A DNA stretch of 64,000 nucleotides from Coriobacteriia bacterium (GTDB lineage: Bacteria > Actinomycetota > Coriobacteriia > Coriobacteriales > UBA8131), in NCBI GenBank assembly GCA_009783085.1, contig WRHU01000001.1:62001-126000 (forward strand). The letters are read 5' to 3'. Shown here piece by piece: positions 9,832-18,108 of the stretch (the first letter of the stretch is position 1; each line of letters starts with the position of its first letter). Made by a program: the position numbers and the translations under genes. The notes below the pieces were generated by a model. That model was given only the letters and a program-made list of their open reading frames with translations. It searched no databases and was not told the DNA's origin.

Positions 9832-9907
9832 ATGTGCGCCAGACACACAGTTAGAACCAGCAAAGTTTGTCCTATAAGCCTAAGCCAACATAAGCCAAAC
9901 TGCCTTG

Positions 9908-12900
9908 CTAGTCCTTGCGGAGATAGCTAATAAACTGTGGCACAAGATGCGGAATGAGCTGCGGTAAATAGCTCGGCAAAAGTGCCTCCATGGTTTTTGG
10001 TAAAAGGTTTGGCATGAGCTCGTCCATATCAGGCGGCATCTCGCCAACATAATTTTTAACCTCGTCTACCAAACGAGGCATAACCTTGCCTAAAATCCCC
10101 GGAGCCATCTTGGGAAACATCACGGGCATCATTTTGCTCATGAGGGCAGGGCCGCCGGGCATATTCGCCATGCCACGCATCATCGGACCCATCTTAAGCG
10201 GCATAGCATCGAGCATGTCAGGGAATACGCCCTGCATCAGTTTTGCCATTTCTTCTGGTGCCATGAGGCGAATAAAGACATCAAACAAGCCCCACATATA
10301 ACTGGTGTGAGCCTGCGAGGTTGGAATGTCGTATCCTGCAGCCACCGCAACAACACGTGCCAAATCATCGATGGTAACCGGCAAGGCGTTTTTATCGGCA
10401 GAATCCCGAAGCTGAACCTGACAACACGGACACATGGCAACCACGGTATTTGCCTCAATGTCACACGCTTCGTCCAGCCTCATTTTTCCAAGCTTGGGCG
10501 CAGTGTTTATCTCGCCAACCAAGGTCAACACGCTGCCGCAGCAAAGCCCTTCCTCACGATTATGCTCCATTTCTACAAGGTCAATCCCCGGTATGGCAGC
10601 AAGCATTTGGCGGGGCTCATCGTAGATGCCTTGCGCACGACCAGCGTGGCATGAGTCATGGAAGGTAACCCGCTTACCCTCAAAGGGATTTCTTGTAAGC
10701 TTCATGCGGCCATTGGCGAGCGCTGGGCCAACAATTTCTGAATAGTGCTTGACCTCAAACTCATAGGGCTCATTGCGCTTCTGAGCTTCTTGAGCGTAGA
10801 GTTCTTTCCACACCAAGGCGCAGGCGGGGCAAGACGTTACAATGCTGCGGGCCCCCGTCTTTTTAACCGTTTCCACGTTTGCCGCATAAATCTCAGAAAA
10901 GAGATCCCACTTTCCTGCCATTTTCATGGGAATACCGCAGCAGCTTTCTTTCGTGCCGAGGTAGGCAACCTTAAGTCCGCTGTCCAAAAGCAGGCGTATG
11001 GTTGCTTCGGCAATATCTGTTTCAACATAGCTTGCGGTACAGCCGGCAAAATAGAGCACATCGGCTTCTGCGCTCTCGGTAAGACGCTCGGCAACATCGG
11101 CAGGCAGCCAGTCCGCACGATGCTTACGCTTGCCTGCCCATATATCGCCCTCGCCACGCAGCGAGGCAGCCATCATTTCAAAGGGAGGAAAGGTTCCAAA
11201 ACCCTTCTCGTTAATCAAAGCACCACGAAGCGCCATGCCGCTGTGCTCGACGGGCAGTTGTAGCTGACAACGAAAGTCGCATCGCTCACACGTAGTACAC
11301 ATCAAAAAGGTTTCGACGGCTTTTTGATTCCAAGATTCACGTCCGGCAAGCACCTCTCGTAAAAAGGCATATTTCCCTCGGGGCGAATGAGTTTCCCACC
11401 CACGACCGAGGTACTGTTCGCAGGTTGGCACGCAATAACCGCAGCGGGCGCAGGCATAAGACATATAGGCAACGTCGGCAGGTATTCCTTTGCGGGTGCC
11501 AGATTTCTTTATGCGCTCACGCTCAATCTCTGCACTGTCGCCGGTTGCAGGCAATTTGATTTTAGCCGCATTTGCAAAAGGACGAATGAGTGGTTCGAGC
11601 GCCGTAGCAGCTCCCATAATAAAATCAAGCGCACCGCCACCTTTGTGGGCATAGACCTTTCCCGGATTCAAAAGTGCATGAGGGTCAATGTGTTCCTTGT
11701 GTTCTTTGAGCCGAGCTATGCGCTGCTTGCCAAGAACCGCGGGGGCTTCTCGGCGAAAATACAAGCCCGTTGAATAGGCGGTGCCACCATGCTCTTTGGC
11801 AATTTTGATTACCGAAAGCGCCAAGGCAAACGCCATATTAAAGGTAAACTTACGCTCGTCGTGAGGGATAAAACCAAGTAGCGTTACGTTTCCGCTTGAG
11901 CTGAGCATTCCTTCAAGAATAAAGTTTTGCTTAATGCGCTTGTCTATTTTTGCAAGTACGGGCGCAAGCTCTGAGAGGGGAACGATGACTTCTGTGGGAA
12001 TAATGGAGGGGCCAACACGCTTGAGCCGCATGGGAGCGGTGTGCTCTGCCCATTCAGCCTCGGCGAGTTCTGAGGATAAAATTGTGCCGCCTGCATCCTG
12101 CGTTATCTTGGTAAGTCGCTCGTCGATGTACGTGGTGCGTGCGGTAGGAAAGGCAATCAAAACGAGATACTGTTGTGAGGGCAGGTCTTTAGTTGCTGCG
12201 TGCTCTGCGGCTATAGCCTCTTGTTGGTAGTCATGCGCATGCCGAGGCGGCAAGTACGACTTAAGATCTACGGCAGCAGGATTAAGAAAGGTTAGCGACC
12301 AGAGGGGCAAAGCGATGTCAAAAATATTTTCGAGAGCGGCTGAGAGCGTGTGTTCATTTTGGAATGCAAGGAGGCGTACCGTTTGAGCCTCACGTTTGCG
12401 AACCTTAAACGTTACCTCGGTGATGATGCCCGTTGTTCCTTCGGCATCGGCAATTTTTTCTGCAAGTTCCTCGCCCGTATATTCTTGCGCTGGGTCGTTG
12501 GGGAGGACTACACGTGCAGCGACAACATTTTCTTTGAAGCTTCCATATTCATACGAGCCAAATCCGCTGCCGCCTTGCGCAAGCCAGCCGCCTACGGTAG
12601 AAGAGGGGTAGCTCGACGGGTGCAGGGCAATTTCTAGGTCGTGGGGAGCAAGTTGTCGGTCAAGCTCCTCCCAAATCATGCCAGCGCCGCAGCGAACAAG
12701 AAGCTTGTCTTTATCCACGGCAAGCAGCTGGTTGAAGTTGTTCATGTCGATGATTAAAGCGCCAGAGCGGGGGAGAACGCCACCATAACCACTGGTTGCG
12801 CCAGCTCGGGGAACGATTGCCAGACGCTCGTCGAGCGCTACCTTGAGCAGCTCCTGCAGCTGTTCCTCATTTTGCGGGCGAGCCACACCTCCAGCAACCC

Positions 12901-13045
12901 CTGCCTTGATAAAGGGCTTGACGAGCGGCGGCATAACTCCGATGTCGAGCGAATAGGCTTTGCGCTCCCGCTGGTCATCGCGGTAGAGGTGAGGGCCAAC
13001 CGTTGCTTTGATTTTCTCACCGACGGTGCTGTTGATAGCTGCCAT
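9908..13045 (-). CDS. FAD-linked oxidase / Fe-S oxidoreductase fusion (GlcD + GlpC-like) with Met/Pro-rich tail
   Basis: 1045 residues. Residues about 45-230 are a PCMH-type FAD domain (VPRAGATSGYGG), then a FAD-oxidase C-terminal domain to about 470. A ferredoxin-like region carries CARCGYCVPTC and CTTCERCDFRC (about 528-590). Two CCG cysteine-rich domains follow (CCGIPMK, CPACALVW, HDSCHAGR, LCCGS). Such fusions oxidise 2-hydroxy acids such as lactate or glycolate and pass electrons through Fe-S clusters, but this substrate is not known. The last 120 or so residues are an unusual Met/Pro-rich extension. ATG with AAAGGA upstream. An ArsR-type regulator lies about 200 bp upstream on the same strand and may control it. 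Confidence 0.88.
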   Translation of the reverse strand: MAAINSTVGEKIKATVGPHLYRDDQRERKAYSLDIGVMPPLVKPFIKAGVAGGVARPQNEEQLQELLKVALDERLAIVPRAGATSGYGGVLPRSGALIIDMNNFNQLLAVDKDKLLVRCGAGMIWEELDRQLAPHDLEIALHPSSYPSSTVGGWLAQGGSGFGSYEYGSFKENVVAARVVLPNDPAQEYTGEELAEKIADAEGTTGIITEVTFKVRKREAQTVRLLAFQNEHTLSAALENIFDIALPLWSLTFLNPAAVDLKSYLPPRHAHDYQQEAIAAEHAATKDLPSQQYLVLIAFPTARTTYIDERLTKITQDAGGTILSSELAEAEWAEHTAPMRLKRVGPSIIPTEVIVPLSELAPVLAKIDKRIKQNFILEGMLSSSGNVTLLGFIPHDERKFTFNMAFALALSVIKIAKEHGGTAYSTGLYFRREAPAVLGKQRIARLKEHKEHIDPHALLNPGKVYAHKGGGALDFIMGAATALEPLIRPFANAAKIKLPATGDSAEIERERIKKSGTRKGIPADVAYMSYACARCGYCVPTCEQYLGRGWETHSPRGKYAFLREVLAGRESWNQKAVETFLMCTTCERCDFRCQLQLPVEHSGMALRGALINEKGFGTFPPFEMMAASLRGEGDIWAGKRKHRADWLPADVAERLTESAEADVLYFAGCTASYVETDIAEATIRLLLDSGLKVAYLGTKESCCGIPMKMAGKWDLFSEIYAANVETVKKTGARSIVTSCPACALVWKELYAQEAQKRNEPYEFEVKHYSEIVGPALANGRMKLTRNPFEGKRVTFHDSCHAGRAQGIYDEPRQMLAAIPGIDLVEMEHNREEGLCCGSVLTLVGEINTAPKLGKMRLDEACDIEANTVVAMCPCCQVQLRDSADKNALPVTIDDLARVVAVAAGYDIPTSQAHTSYMWGLFDVFIRLMAPEEMAKLMQGVFPDMLDAMPLKMGPMMRGMANMPGGPALMSKMMPVMFPKMAPGILGKVMPRLVDEVKNYVGEMPPDMDELMPNLLPKTMEALLPSYLPQLIPHLVPQFISYLRKD

Positions 13046-13132
13046 AGTACGTCCTTTCTTGTAGCATTTTGTCGAGCTGCGTATAAAACTTCAGAACCTC
13101 CATTGTTCTGTTTCCTTTAGTGTTTGTGGTGC

Positions 13133-13222
13133 TCGCAGAGCGGGTGCGCTAGCAAACGGGTGGTGTTTGCCAAGCGTGCGGTGCGCGTAAAGCGGGTTCT
13201 GCTTGTAAAGCGTGCGCTGCTT
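13133..13222. repeat. Imperfect 18-bp tandem repeat between arsR-type gene and FAD/Fe-S gene
   Basis: The clearest units are 13187-13204 and 13205-13222 (GTAAAGCG then G or T, ending CTGCTT), 15 of 18 bases alike. A third, more divergent unit is at 13169-13186, and weaker traces reach back to 13133. No open reading frame of note crosses it. Confidence 0.6.
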
Positions 13223-13242
13223 TCTAATTATCCCCATCAACA

Positions 13243-13590
13243 TCAACGGTCATTCTCAAGATGACAATAATTTTTTTCAAGTACCTCTAGGACGCTTGCG
13301 ATGCGTTCATCGGCAATTGCATAGCTGACGTTGAGTCCCGTTTTTTCTGAGCGCAAAATGCCGGCGCTCCGCATCTTAGTTAGATTTTGTGAAAGGGCAG
13401 ACTGCGAGATGTTAGGAACACGCTCGGCAATTTCTGTGACAGTTAATGGATTGTGTATGAGGCCACACAAAATGAGCAGACGGTTTGGATTGGCGAGGAT
13501 TTTGAGCAACTCTGCCACTTCGGTTGCGTGGACTTTTAGGTCGGCGTGGCGTGCTTGTTGTGTCGAAGCATACTGCATGGAAGTAGCCAT
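13243..13590 (-). CDS. ArsR-family transcriptional regulator
   Basis: 115 residues with a winged helix of ArsR type: LLKILANPNRLLILCGLIHN, then VTEIAERVPNISQSALSQNL as recognition helix, and a wing (LRSEKTGLNVSYAIAD). There is no CVC metal site in the DNA-binding helix. One cysteine sits in the LILCGL segment and one near the C-terminus (KNYCHLE), a spacing seen in redox or sulfide-sensing members of the family. ATG with AAGGAGAG upstream. A perfect palindrome lies in its own promoter region. It is co-oriented with the FAD/Fe-S gene, which may be a target. Confidence 0.87.
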   Translation of the reverse strand: MATSMQYASTQQARHADLKVHATEVAELLKILANPNRLLILCGLIHNPLTVTEIAERVPNISQSALSQNLTKMRSAGILRSEKTGLNVSYAIADERIASVLEVLEKNYCHLENDR

Positions 13591-13653
13591 AGCACTCTCC
13601 TTTTGTTGCCTTGCGACTTGTGCCGAGAGTTCAGCACTCGCCCTTGTCTTACG

Positions 13654-13669
13654 TAATATAAGTATATTA
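13654..13669. promoter_or_regulatory. Palindromic operator upstream of the arsR-type gene
   Basis: TAATATA-AG-TATATTA, a perfect 7-bp inverted repeat with a 2-base centre, lies about 65 bases ahead of the regulator's ATG. AT-rich dyads of this size are typical ArsR-family operators. Binding is inferred. Confidence 0.55.
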
Positions 13670-13729
13670 TAAAATACTAATCTCAGAGAGCAGAATTATT
13701 GAAAAACTGAAAAGAGGGGATTGGATAAT

Positions 13730-13738
13730 TGCTATACT
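13730..13738 (+). promoter_or_regulatory. Extended -10 promoter of the flavodoxin gene
   Basis: TGCTATACT with TG one base before the hexamer, 30 bases ahead of the ATG at 13768. No clear -35 box is seen, which is acceptable for extended -10 promoters. Confidence 0.45.
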
Positions 13739-13767
13739 GTGACTGTGTAAAAAAAGAAGGAGCAACC

Positions 13768-14247
13768 ATGAAAAAAATTCTTATTGCATACGCCTCAAAG
13801 TCGGGAACGGCCAAAGAAGCTGCGGAGAAAATCGCCGCCGCCTTGCCAAACACAGTCCTGAGTGACCTCACTACAGAAACTCCCAAGCTTGAAAACTACG
13901 ATGCCGTTGTCATAGGCGGGGGAGTACGTGTGGGCTCGGTTCACAAAGAAACTAAGCGATTTATTGACGCTCATAAAGAGCAGCTCAAAACCTTGCCCGC
14001 CGCCTACTTTATTACCAACTGTTTTCCCGAAAGCGTCGATGAAATCATCGGCAAGATGTTGCCCAGCCAACTCAAGGACGCAGCTCTATTTGCTGGCACC
14101 TTGGGTGGTCGCATGGACATGGACAAGCTACGGGGCCTCGATAAAGCAATCGCAAAAATGGTGAGCAAGGCAGTTGACGAGCAAAAGCCCGTTTTTAGCG
14201 AGTTGGACGAGCAGGCTCTCCAAACCCTCATCGCGAAGTTTTCGTAG
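13768..14247 (+). CDS. Flavodoxin-domain protein (HemG/flavodoxin_5 type)
   Basis: 159 residues. The FMN phosphate loop ILIAYASKSGTAKEAA sits at the N-terminus, followed by AVVIGGGVRVGSVHKE and FAGTLGGRMDMDKL, which match the flavodoxin-domain family that includes oxygen-independent protoporphyrinogen oxidase HemG. It probably carries electrons or reduces a small substrate. Heme synthesis genes are not seen nearby. The ATG at 13768 follows AAGGAG. An upstream in-frame start (13729) would overlap the -10 element and is rejected. It is a single gene, divergent from the ArsR-type regulator. Confidence 0.85.
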   Translation: MKKILIAYASKSGTAKEAAEKIAAALPNTVLSDLTTETPKLENYDAVVIGGGVRVGSVHKETKRFIDAHKEQLKTLPAAYFITNCFPESVDEIIGKMLPSQLKDAALFAGTLGGRMDMDKLRGLDKAIAKMVSKAVDEQKPVFSELDEQALQTLIAKFS

Positions 14248-14331
14248 TACCTCCAACCGTTTTTGTAGGCTCGACCCGCAATCTTTTAGGGGCGCTATGC
14301 TACGCAACTGCGCAGCACGCATCAAGTAACA

Positions 14332-15087
14332 TCAACCAAACTCTACCGAGGCAAGCACTTTTTCGTAGGTGCTATAAATGTCATTGGTATACGCATCTTG
14401 GGTAATTGAGTAGGTAAACTGATACAAATACCCATCGTAGATGGTGTATGCCATGATGCCCGTAATGGGCACTCCAGCCGTGTAGTTTGCCACAAAAACA
14501 ACGTAATAGTTGCTGCCAAGCTTTTTGCCCTGAGGCTCTGCGACCCAAGAAAACTTCTCAAAAGGAGCCTTAGAAAAGTCCCGCTCGCTTGCCGTCTTAA
14601 TATCTCCTGCTGCTCCAGAAAGCTCGCTTTGTTTCATGTCGATAGCGCCTTGTTTTAGTATGTTCATGTTCGGCTTGAAGTTATCGCTGTAGTTAGCAGT
14701 GTCGTAAAAGAACACAACGTCCGAGTTGCGCACTTGCTCCATCACGTCCTCAACAAAACCTGCGTCCCCAATAGTTCCTACGAGCTTTTCTTTCTCGCTC
14801 TCCGTGGGATCAACATACACCCAGGCATCAGGCGTTTCGAGCTTTAGGGGCAACTTCTCAGATGTGGTGACATAAAAACCAGTTCCCGAGGTGCTGCTGT
14901 TTGAAGAATCCTCTGGAGCCTCTGTAGCGCTAGGGATGTCAGAGGTTTCGGGAGTTGCCTGCTCAGTGGTATCAGATTTGTCGACGGTGGAATCCTCACT
15001 TGCCGCCGACGAACTCGAGCAAGCTACCAGCAACAGGAGTGTGGTTGCAAGTGTAATAGTAAGAATAAGAGCCCGTACCTTTTTCAT
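14332..15087 (-). CDS. Predicted lipoprotein of unknown function
   Basis: 251 residues. A signal peptide (KKVRALILTITLATTLLLL) ends in a lipobox VAC, with Cys23 as the lipidated residue. A Ser/Thr/Glu-rich linker to about residue 70 follows, and then a folded domain with no motif I recognise. The domain has many aromatic residues (TYSTYEKVLASVEF at the end) and resembles generic surface lipoproteins that are compared by fold only. It stands alone and is convergent with the flavodoxin gene. Its upstream neighbour in opposite direction is the MazG-like operon, with about 250 bp between them. Confidence 0.8.
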   Translation of the reverse strand: MKKVRALILTITLATTLLLLVACSSSSAASEDSTVDKSDTTEQATPETSDIPSATEAPEDSSNSSTSGTGFYVTTSEKLPLKLETPDAWVYVDPTESEKEKLVGTIGDAGFVEDVMEQVRNSDVVFFYDTANYSDNFKPNMNILKQGAIDMKQSELSGAAGDIKTASERDFSKAPFEKFSWVAEPQGKKLGSNYYVVFVANYTAGVPITGIMAYTIYDGYLYQFTYSITQDAYTNDIYSTYEKVLASVEFG

Positions 15088-15338
15088 AATGATCTCCCCT
15101 CAAGCGTAGTGATGCAAAAATTGCGAAAACCAATGTCATACGGCAATCGAGCTGCACTCTGCCTCCTCGTGTTCAAGCGCCTCGCTACCTTATGCCTCTT
15201 TGGGCATTATACCTCATGTGCTTCTGAGCTTCTGCTCCAAAACACGCTTGCTTTCACCTTTTTTGATAACAAGCAATGGAGTAGAATTATGGTGTAAGCT
15301 TGGCTTCATCATGTGTAACATTACATGGAAGGATGACG

Positions 15339-15674
15339 ATGGATTTCCACTGTGTGGCTAAAGATGTTCTTGCATTTAGAAACAAGCGCGATTGGGAACA
15401 ATTTCACAACCCAAAGGATCTTGCTATATCGATATGCCTTGAGGCTGCAGAGCTTCTAGAGATTTTTCAATGGTCTGGTGTGGATGTTGAAGTTGAAGCA
15501 AAGCAAAATAAAATTAAGGAAGAACTTGCCGATCTTTTGATTTATTGCATCTATTTGGCAGATTGCGTTCAGGTGGACATACCTTCTATCGTCAGCGAAA
15601 AGATTAAGATTAATGAAAATAAGTATCCTGCTGAAAAAGCGTGCGGCAATGCGAGGAAGTACACAGACTTATGA
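15339..15674 (+). CDS. MazG-like nucleotide pyrophosphohydrolase
   Basis: 111 residues, a single all-alpha MazG-type domain. The metal-binding pattern is visible as ICLEAAELLEIFQW (EAAELLE) and KIKEELADLLIYC (EELAD), the ExxE...ExxD arrangement of small dNTP pyrophosphatases. Such enzymes cleave nucleoside triphosphates to the monophosphate. The ATG at 15339 is six bases after GGAAGGA, and the ATG at 15333 is too close to it. The stop codon overlaps the start of the GIY-YIG/DUF2075 gene (ATGA), so the two are translationally coupled and probably act together. Nucleotide-depleting enzymes coupled to nuclease/helicase proteins occur in phage-defence islands. That role is inference here. Confidence 0.85.
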   Translation: MDFHCVAKDVLAFRNKRDWEQFHNPKDLAISICLEAAELLEIFQWSGVDVEVEAKQNKIKEELADLLIYCIYLADCVQVDIPSIVSEKIKINENKYPAEKACGNARKYTDL

Positions 15675-17362
15675 AAGTAATCCAAACAAATACGGCGGCT
15701 GAAAAACCAAAGGGCGCACCGTTTGTTATTGACCGCTGTGCGTTTCGTTACGGAGAGCGTATAGACATGGCGGTTCTTACGCTTGATGAAAGCAAGGTAT
15801 ATAACTGGCCCATGGTATACATACTTGCCAACAGTGAGTTTGCTTACGTTGGACAAACAACTAGTGTTGCAACTCGGATAGGACAACACGGTGCCAGCGA
15901 AGAGAAAAAGGACTTTGACAGTGTCAATATTATCTACAATAAGGAATTCAACGTATCTGCAGTAACTGACTATGAGCATAAGCTCATTGGCTTGATGCAC
16001 GCTGACGGTAGATACAAGCTTACCAATAAAAATGACGGCATGGCCGACACTAACTACTTCTCAAAACCTCAGTATTCCGATATGTTTGAAGACCTTTGGG
16101 AAAACCTCAGACAGTTGGAACTTACAGATCATGCCATTCACGAGATAGAAGAATCGGAAGTATTCAAGTATTCTCCCTATAAGAGTCTTACTGTTGACCA
16201 GAAAGTTGCTCTAGATAAGATTCTTTGTACAATAGACAATGGTCTTGATAAAGCAAAGCCTATAGTCATCGAGGGCATGCCAGGTACGGGCAAAACGATT
16301 CTCGTTATTTTTCTTTTGAAAATGCTTCGCGATAATCCAAAATATGCAGATATGAATATTCGTATTGTTGAGCCAGTAACTTCATTAAGGAACACCTTGC
16401 GAAAAACACTGGCAAATGTTAGTGGGATGGGAAACGACGACATCATTGGTCCTTCTGATCTAATAAAGCCAAAGCTTGGCTACAAAGTTGGTGAGAAAAA
16501 GTGTTTCGATATTGTTCTTGTTGATGAGGCACACCGTCTTAAGCAGAGGGTTAATCTTGGCACTCAGTTTGGCAACTACGACCTTGTGAACAAAACGCTC
16601 AGTCTTCCTAAAGAGGCAACCCAGATGGATTGGATTATCGACCAAGCGAAGCTTCCAATTTTCTTTTACGATCCGCTACAAACGGTTGGTCCATCGTGCT
16701 TGGGAAGCAGTGTAGTTCGCAGTACGCTTGGTTCAGCTGTGGAAAATCCGATAAAACTCGACAGTCAAATGCGCGTAAAGGGAGGGAAGAAATACCTCAA
16801 TTATATATCCAGCATTCTTGCGAATGAACACCCACCGCCGCTGAGCTTTCCTGATTATGAGTTTGTATTGCATGGTAGCTTTGGCAGTTTTATTACCAGT
16901 TTTGAAAAGAGCCTCTCTCAGTACAACCTGACTCGAATGGTTGCTGGATATGCGTGGAAATGGGCTACAAAAGGCAAATCAGATTCAAGTCTTTTTGATA
17001 TAGAGATTGATGGAATTGGCAGGCGGTGGAACTGCACTTATGACAACTGGGTTGGAAAGGGTTTTGACAACCAAAGCATTGCCCATGAGGTTGGATGCAT
17101 ACACTCTATTCAAGGCTATGATTTAAGCTATGCATATGTACTAATTGGGGAGGACATTGAACTTGATTCACAGACAGGCCTACTAAGAGCAAACAAAGAC
17201 AACTATTTTGACAGGAATGGGTTTGCCACTGCTTCTCCTGAGGAGCTGACACAGTACATTAAAAATATTTACTATGTTCTCTTAACACGCGGAATTTATG
17301 GAACGCATGTCTATGTGAAAAACCCAGAACTCCGTGAGTACATATCAAAGTATTTTTCTTAG
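15671..17362 (+). CDS. GIY-YIG nuclease fused to a DUF2075 SF1-type ATPase
   Basis: 563 residues. Residues about 45-110 show a GIY-YIG fold: VYI (49-51), YVG (59-61), the catalytic-type Arg69 in ATRIGQHG and Glu102 in YEHKLIG. The remainder is a DUF2075/superfamily-1 motor with Walker A GMPGTGKT (202-209), DEAH Walker B (285-288), a motif V-like IHSIQGYDLSYAYV (near 478) and motif VI-like LLTRG with Arg540. The product is likely an ATP-driven nucleic-acid translocase with a nuclease head. It starts inside the stop codon of the MazG-like gene. Nothing around it looks like a plasmid or phage backbone. The domains are clear, but the biological role (defence against phage, or repair) is not established. 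Confidence 0.88.
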   Translation: MKVIQTNTAAEKPKGAPFVIDRCAFRYGERIDMAVLTLDESKVYNWPMVYILANSEFAYVGQTTSVATRIGQHGASEEKKDFDSVNIIYNKEFNVSAVTDYEHKLIGLMHADGRYKLTNKNDGMADTNYFSKPQYSDMFEDLWENLRQLELTDHAIHEIEESEVFKYSPYKSLTVDQKVALDKILCTIDNGLDKAKPIVIEGMPGTGKTILVIFLLKMLRDNPKYADMNIRIVEPVTSLRNTLRKTLANVSGMGNDDIIGPSDLIKPKLGYKVGEKKCFDIVLVDEAHRLKQRVNLGTQFGNYDLVNKTLSLPKEATQMDWIIDQAKLPIFFYDPLQTVGPSCLGSSVVRSTLGSAVENPIKLDSQMRVKGGKKYLNYISSILANEHPPPLSFPDYEFVLHGSFGSFITSFEKSLSQYNLTRMVAGYAWKWATKGKSDSSLFDIEIDGIGRRWNCTYDNWVGKGFDNQSIAHEVGCIHSIQGYDLSYAYVLIGEDIELDSQTGLLRANKDNYFDRNGFATASPEELTQYIKNIYYVLLTRGIYGTHVYVKNPELREYISKYFS

Positions 17363-17506
17363 CACCAGTGGAGTGATGCCAGGTGAGGATAAAGAATAGC
17401 AGGTGGCTCGTAAATGAGAAAACAACCAGCAACAGTGTGTTTTGTAGGCGAAGAAGCTGACTATGAAAGCCATGCTGCCCTCCCGCAAAAGCCTCACCCC
17501 TTTGCA

Positions 17507-17535
17507 TTGTTGCGCCTGCGTCATTCGAGTATACT
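17507..17535 (+). promoter_or_regulatory. Promoter of the 17.6-kb gene
   Basis: TTGTTG (17507-17512), 17 bases, TATACT (17530-17535), 33 bases before the ATG at 17569. Confidence 0.5.
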
Positions 17536-17568
17536 TTTAGCACATAGAAGGTGGGAAGGATTAGCACT

Positions 17569-18072
17569 ATGGCTACACCTACGATTGACACGGTTATTGA
17601 TAATCTCAAGAAAAACGACTACACCACCAATATTCGTGCGGCTAACGCCCAGTTGCCACAGCTCTGCAACAATTTTTTAGCAAGCCTAGACGAGAAGCAG
17701 CGCAAAGCAGTTGACAAGGTGTTTTCGCCTAACGGCAAAAAGAAACTCTACGTTCAGCTTGTTGATATGCCTACGCCTCCTGTTGTGGTAACGCTTGCTC
17801 AGCCTGCTGTCTTTGAGGTTGTGCCAGAAGTCGACGTAGCAAAAGCTGGCATAGCGGGCTTAAAGCTCACCGCTGACGACCTAAAAACGCTTCTTGCCAA
17901 TAAATCTGGCGACATCGCCTCAGCGCTCAGCGGCCTCAAGGGGCAGACTATGACAGTCCTTGGCATTCTTGCAATTTTTGCTCCTCTTTTGATGCTCGGC
18001 CAAGCAGAACTTGCAGACATTGCCAAGAAGGCAGGGGAGCATTTTGCTCCTCTTGGAAAACTCTTTTACTAG
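17569..18072 (+). CDS. Protein of unknown function, possibly SCP2-like
   Basis: 167 residues, no signal peptide. The middle holds KKKLYVQLVDMPTPPVVVTL and then LTADDLKTLLANKSGDIASA, followed by a hydrophobic stretch TVLGILAIFAPLLMLG. The order of a beta strand, a short DLKTLL helix and a hydrophobic core helix recalls the sterol-carrier (SCP2) lipid-binding fold, but the similarity is weak and I would not assign function. The ATG at 17569 has GGAAGGA somewhat far upstream. A small DUF1905 gene follows after 36 bases, so both may be one transcript. Confidence 0.7.
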   Translation: MATPTIDTVIDNLKKNDYTTNIRAANAQLPQLCNNFLASLDEKQRKAVDKVFSPNGKKKLYVQLVDMPTPPVVVTLAQPAVFEVVPEVDVAKAGIAGLKLTADDLKTLLANKSGDIASALSGLKGQTMTVLGILAIFAPLLMLGQAELADIAKKAGEHFAPLGKLFY

Positions 18073-18108
18073 GAAAACCTATTAGGCTATAGAGGCGGTT
18101 GCTAAATT

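Noticed and set aside
10745-11263. 172-codon open frame opposite the FAD/Fe-S gene
   Set aside because: Antisense to conserved cysteine-rich CCG domains; no ribosome site or motif.
17569-18072. Third gene of the MazG/DUF2075 system
   Set aside because: A separate promoter (17507-17535) and a 207-base gap stand between them, and its product looks like a lipid-binding type protein. Not included.
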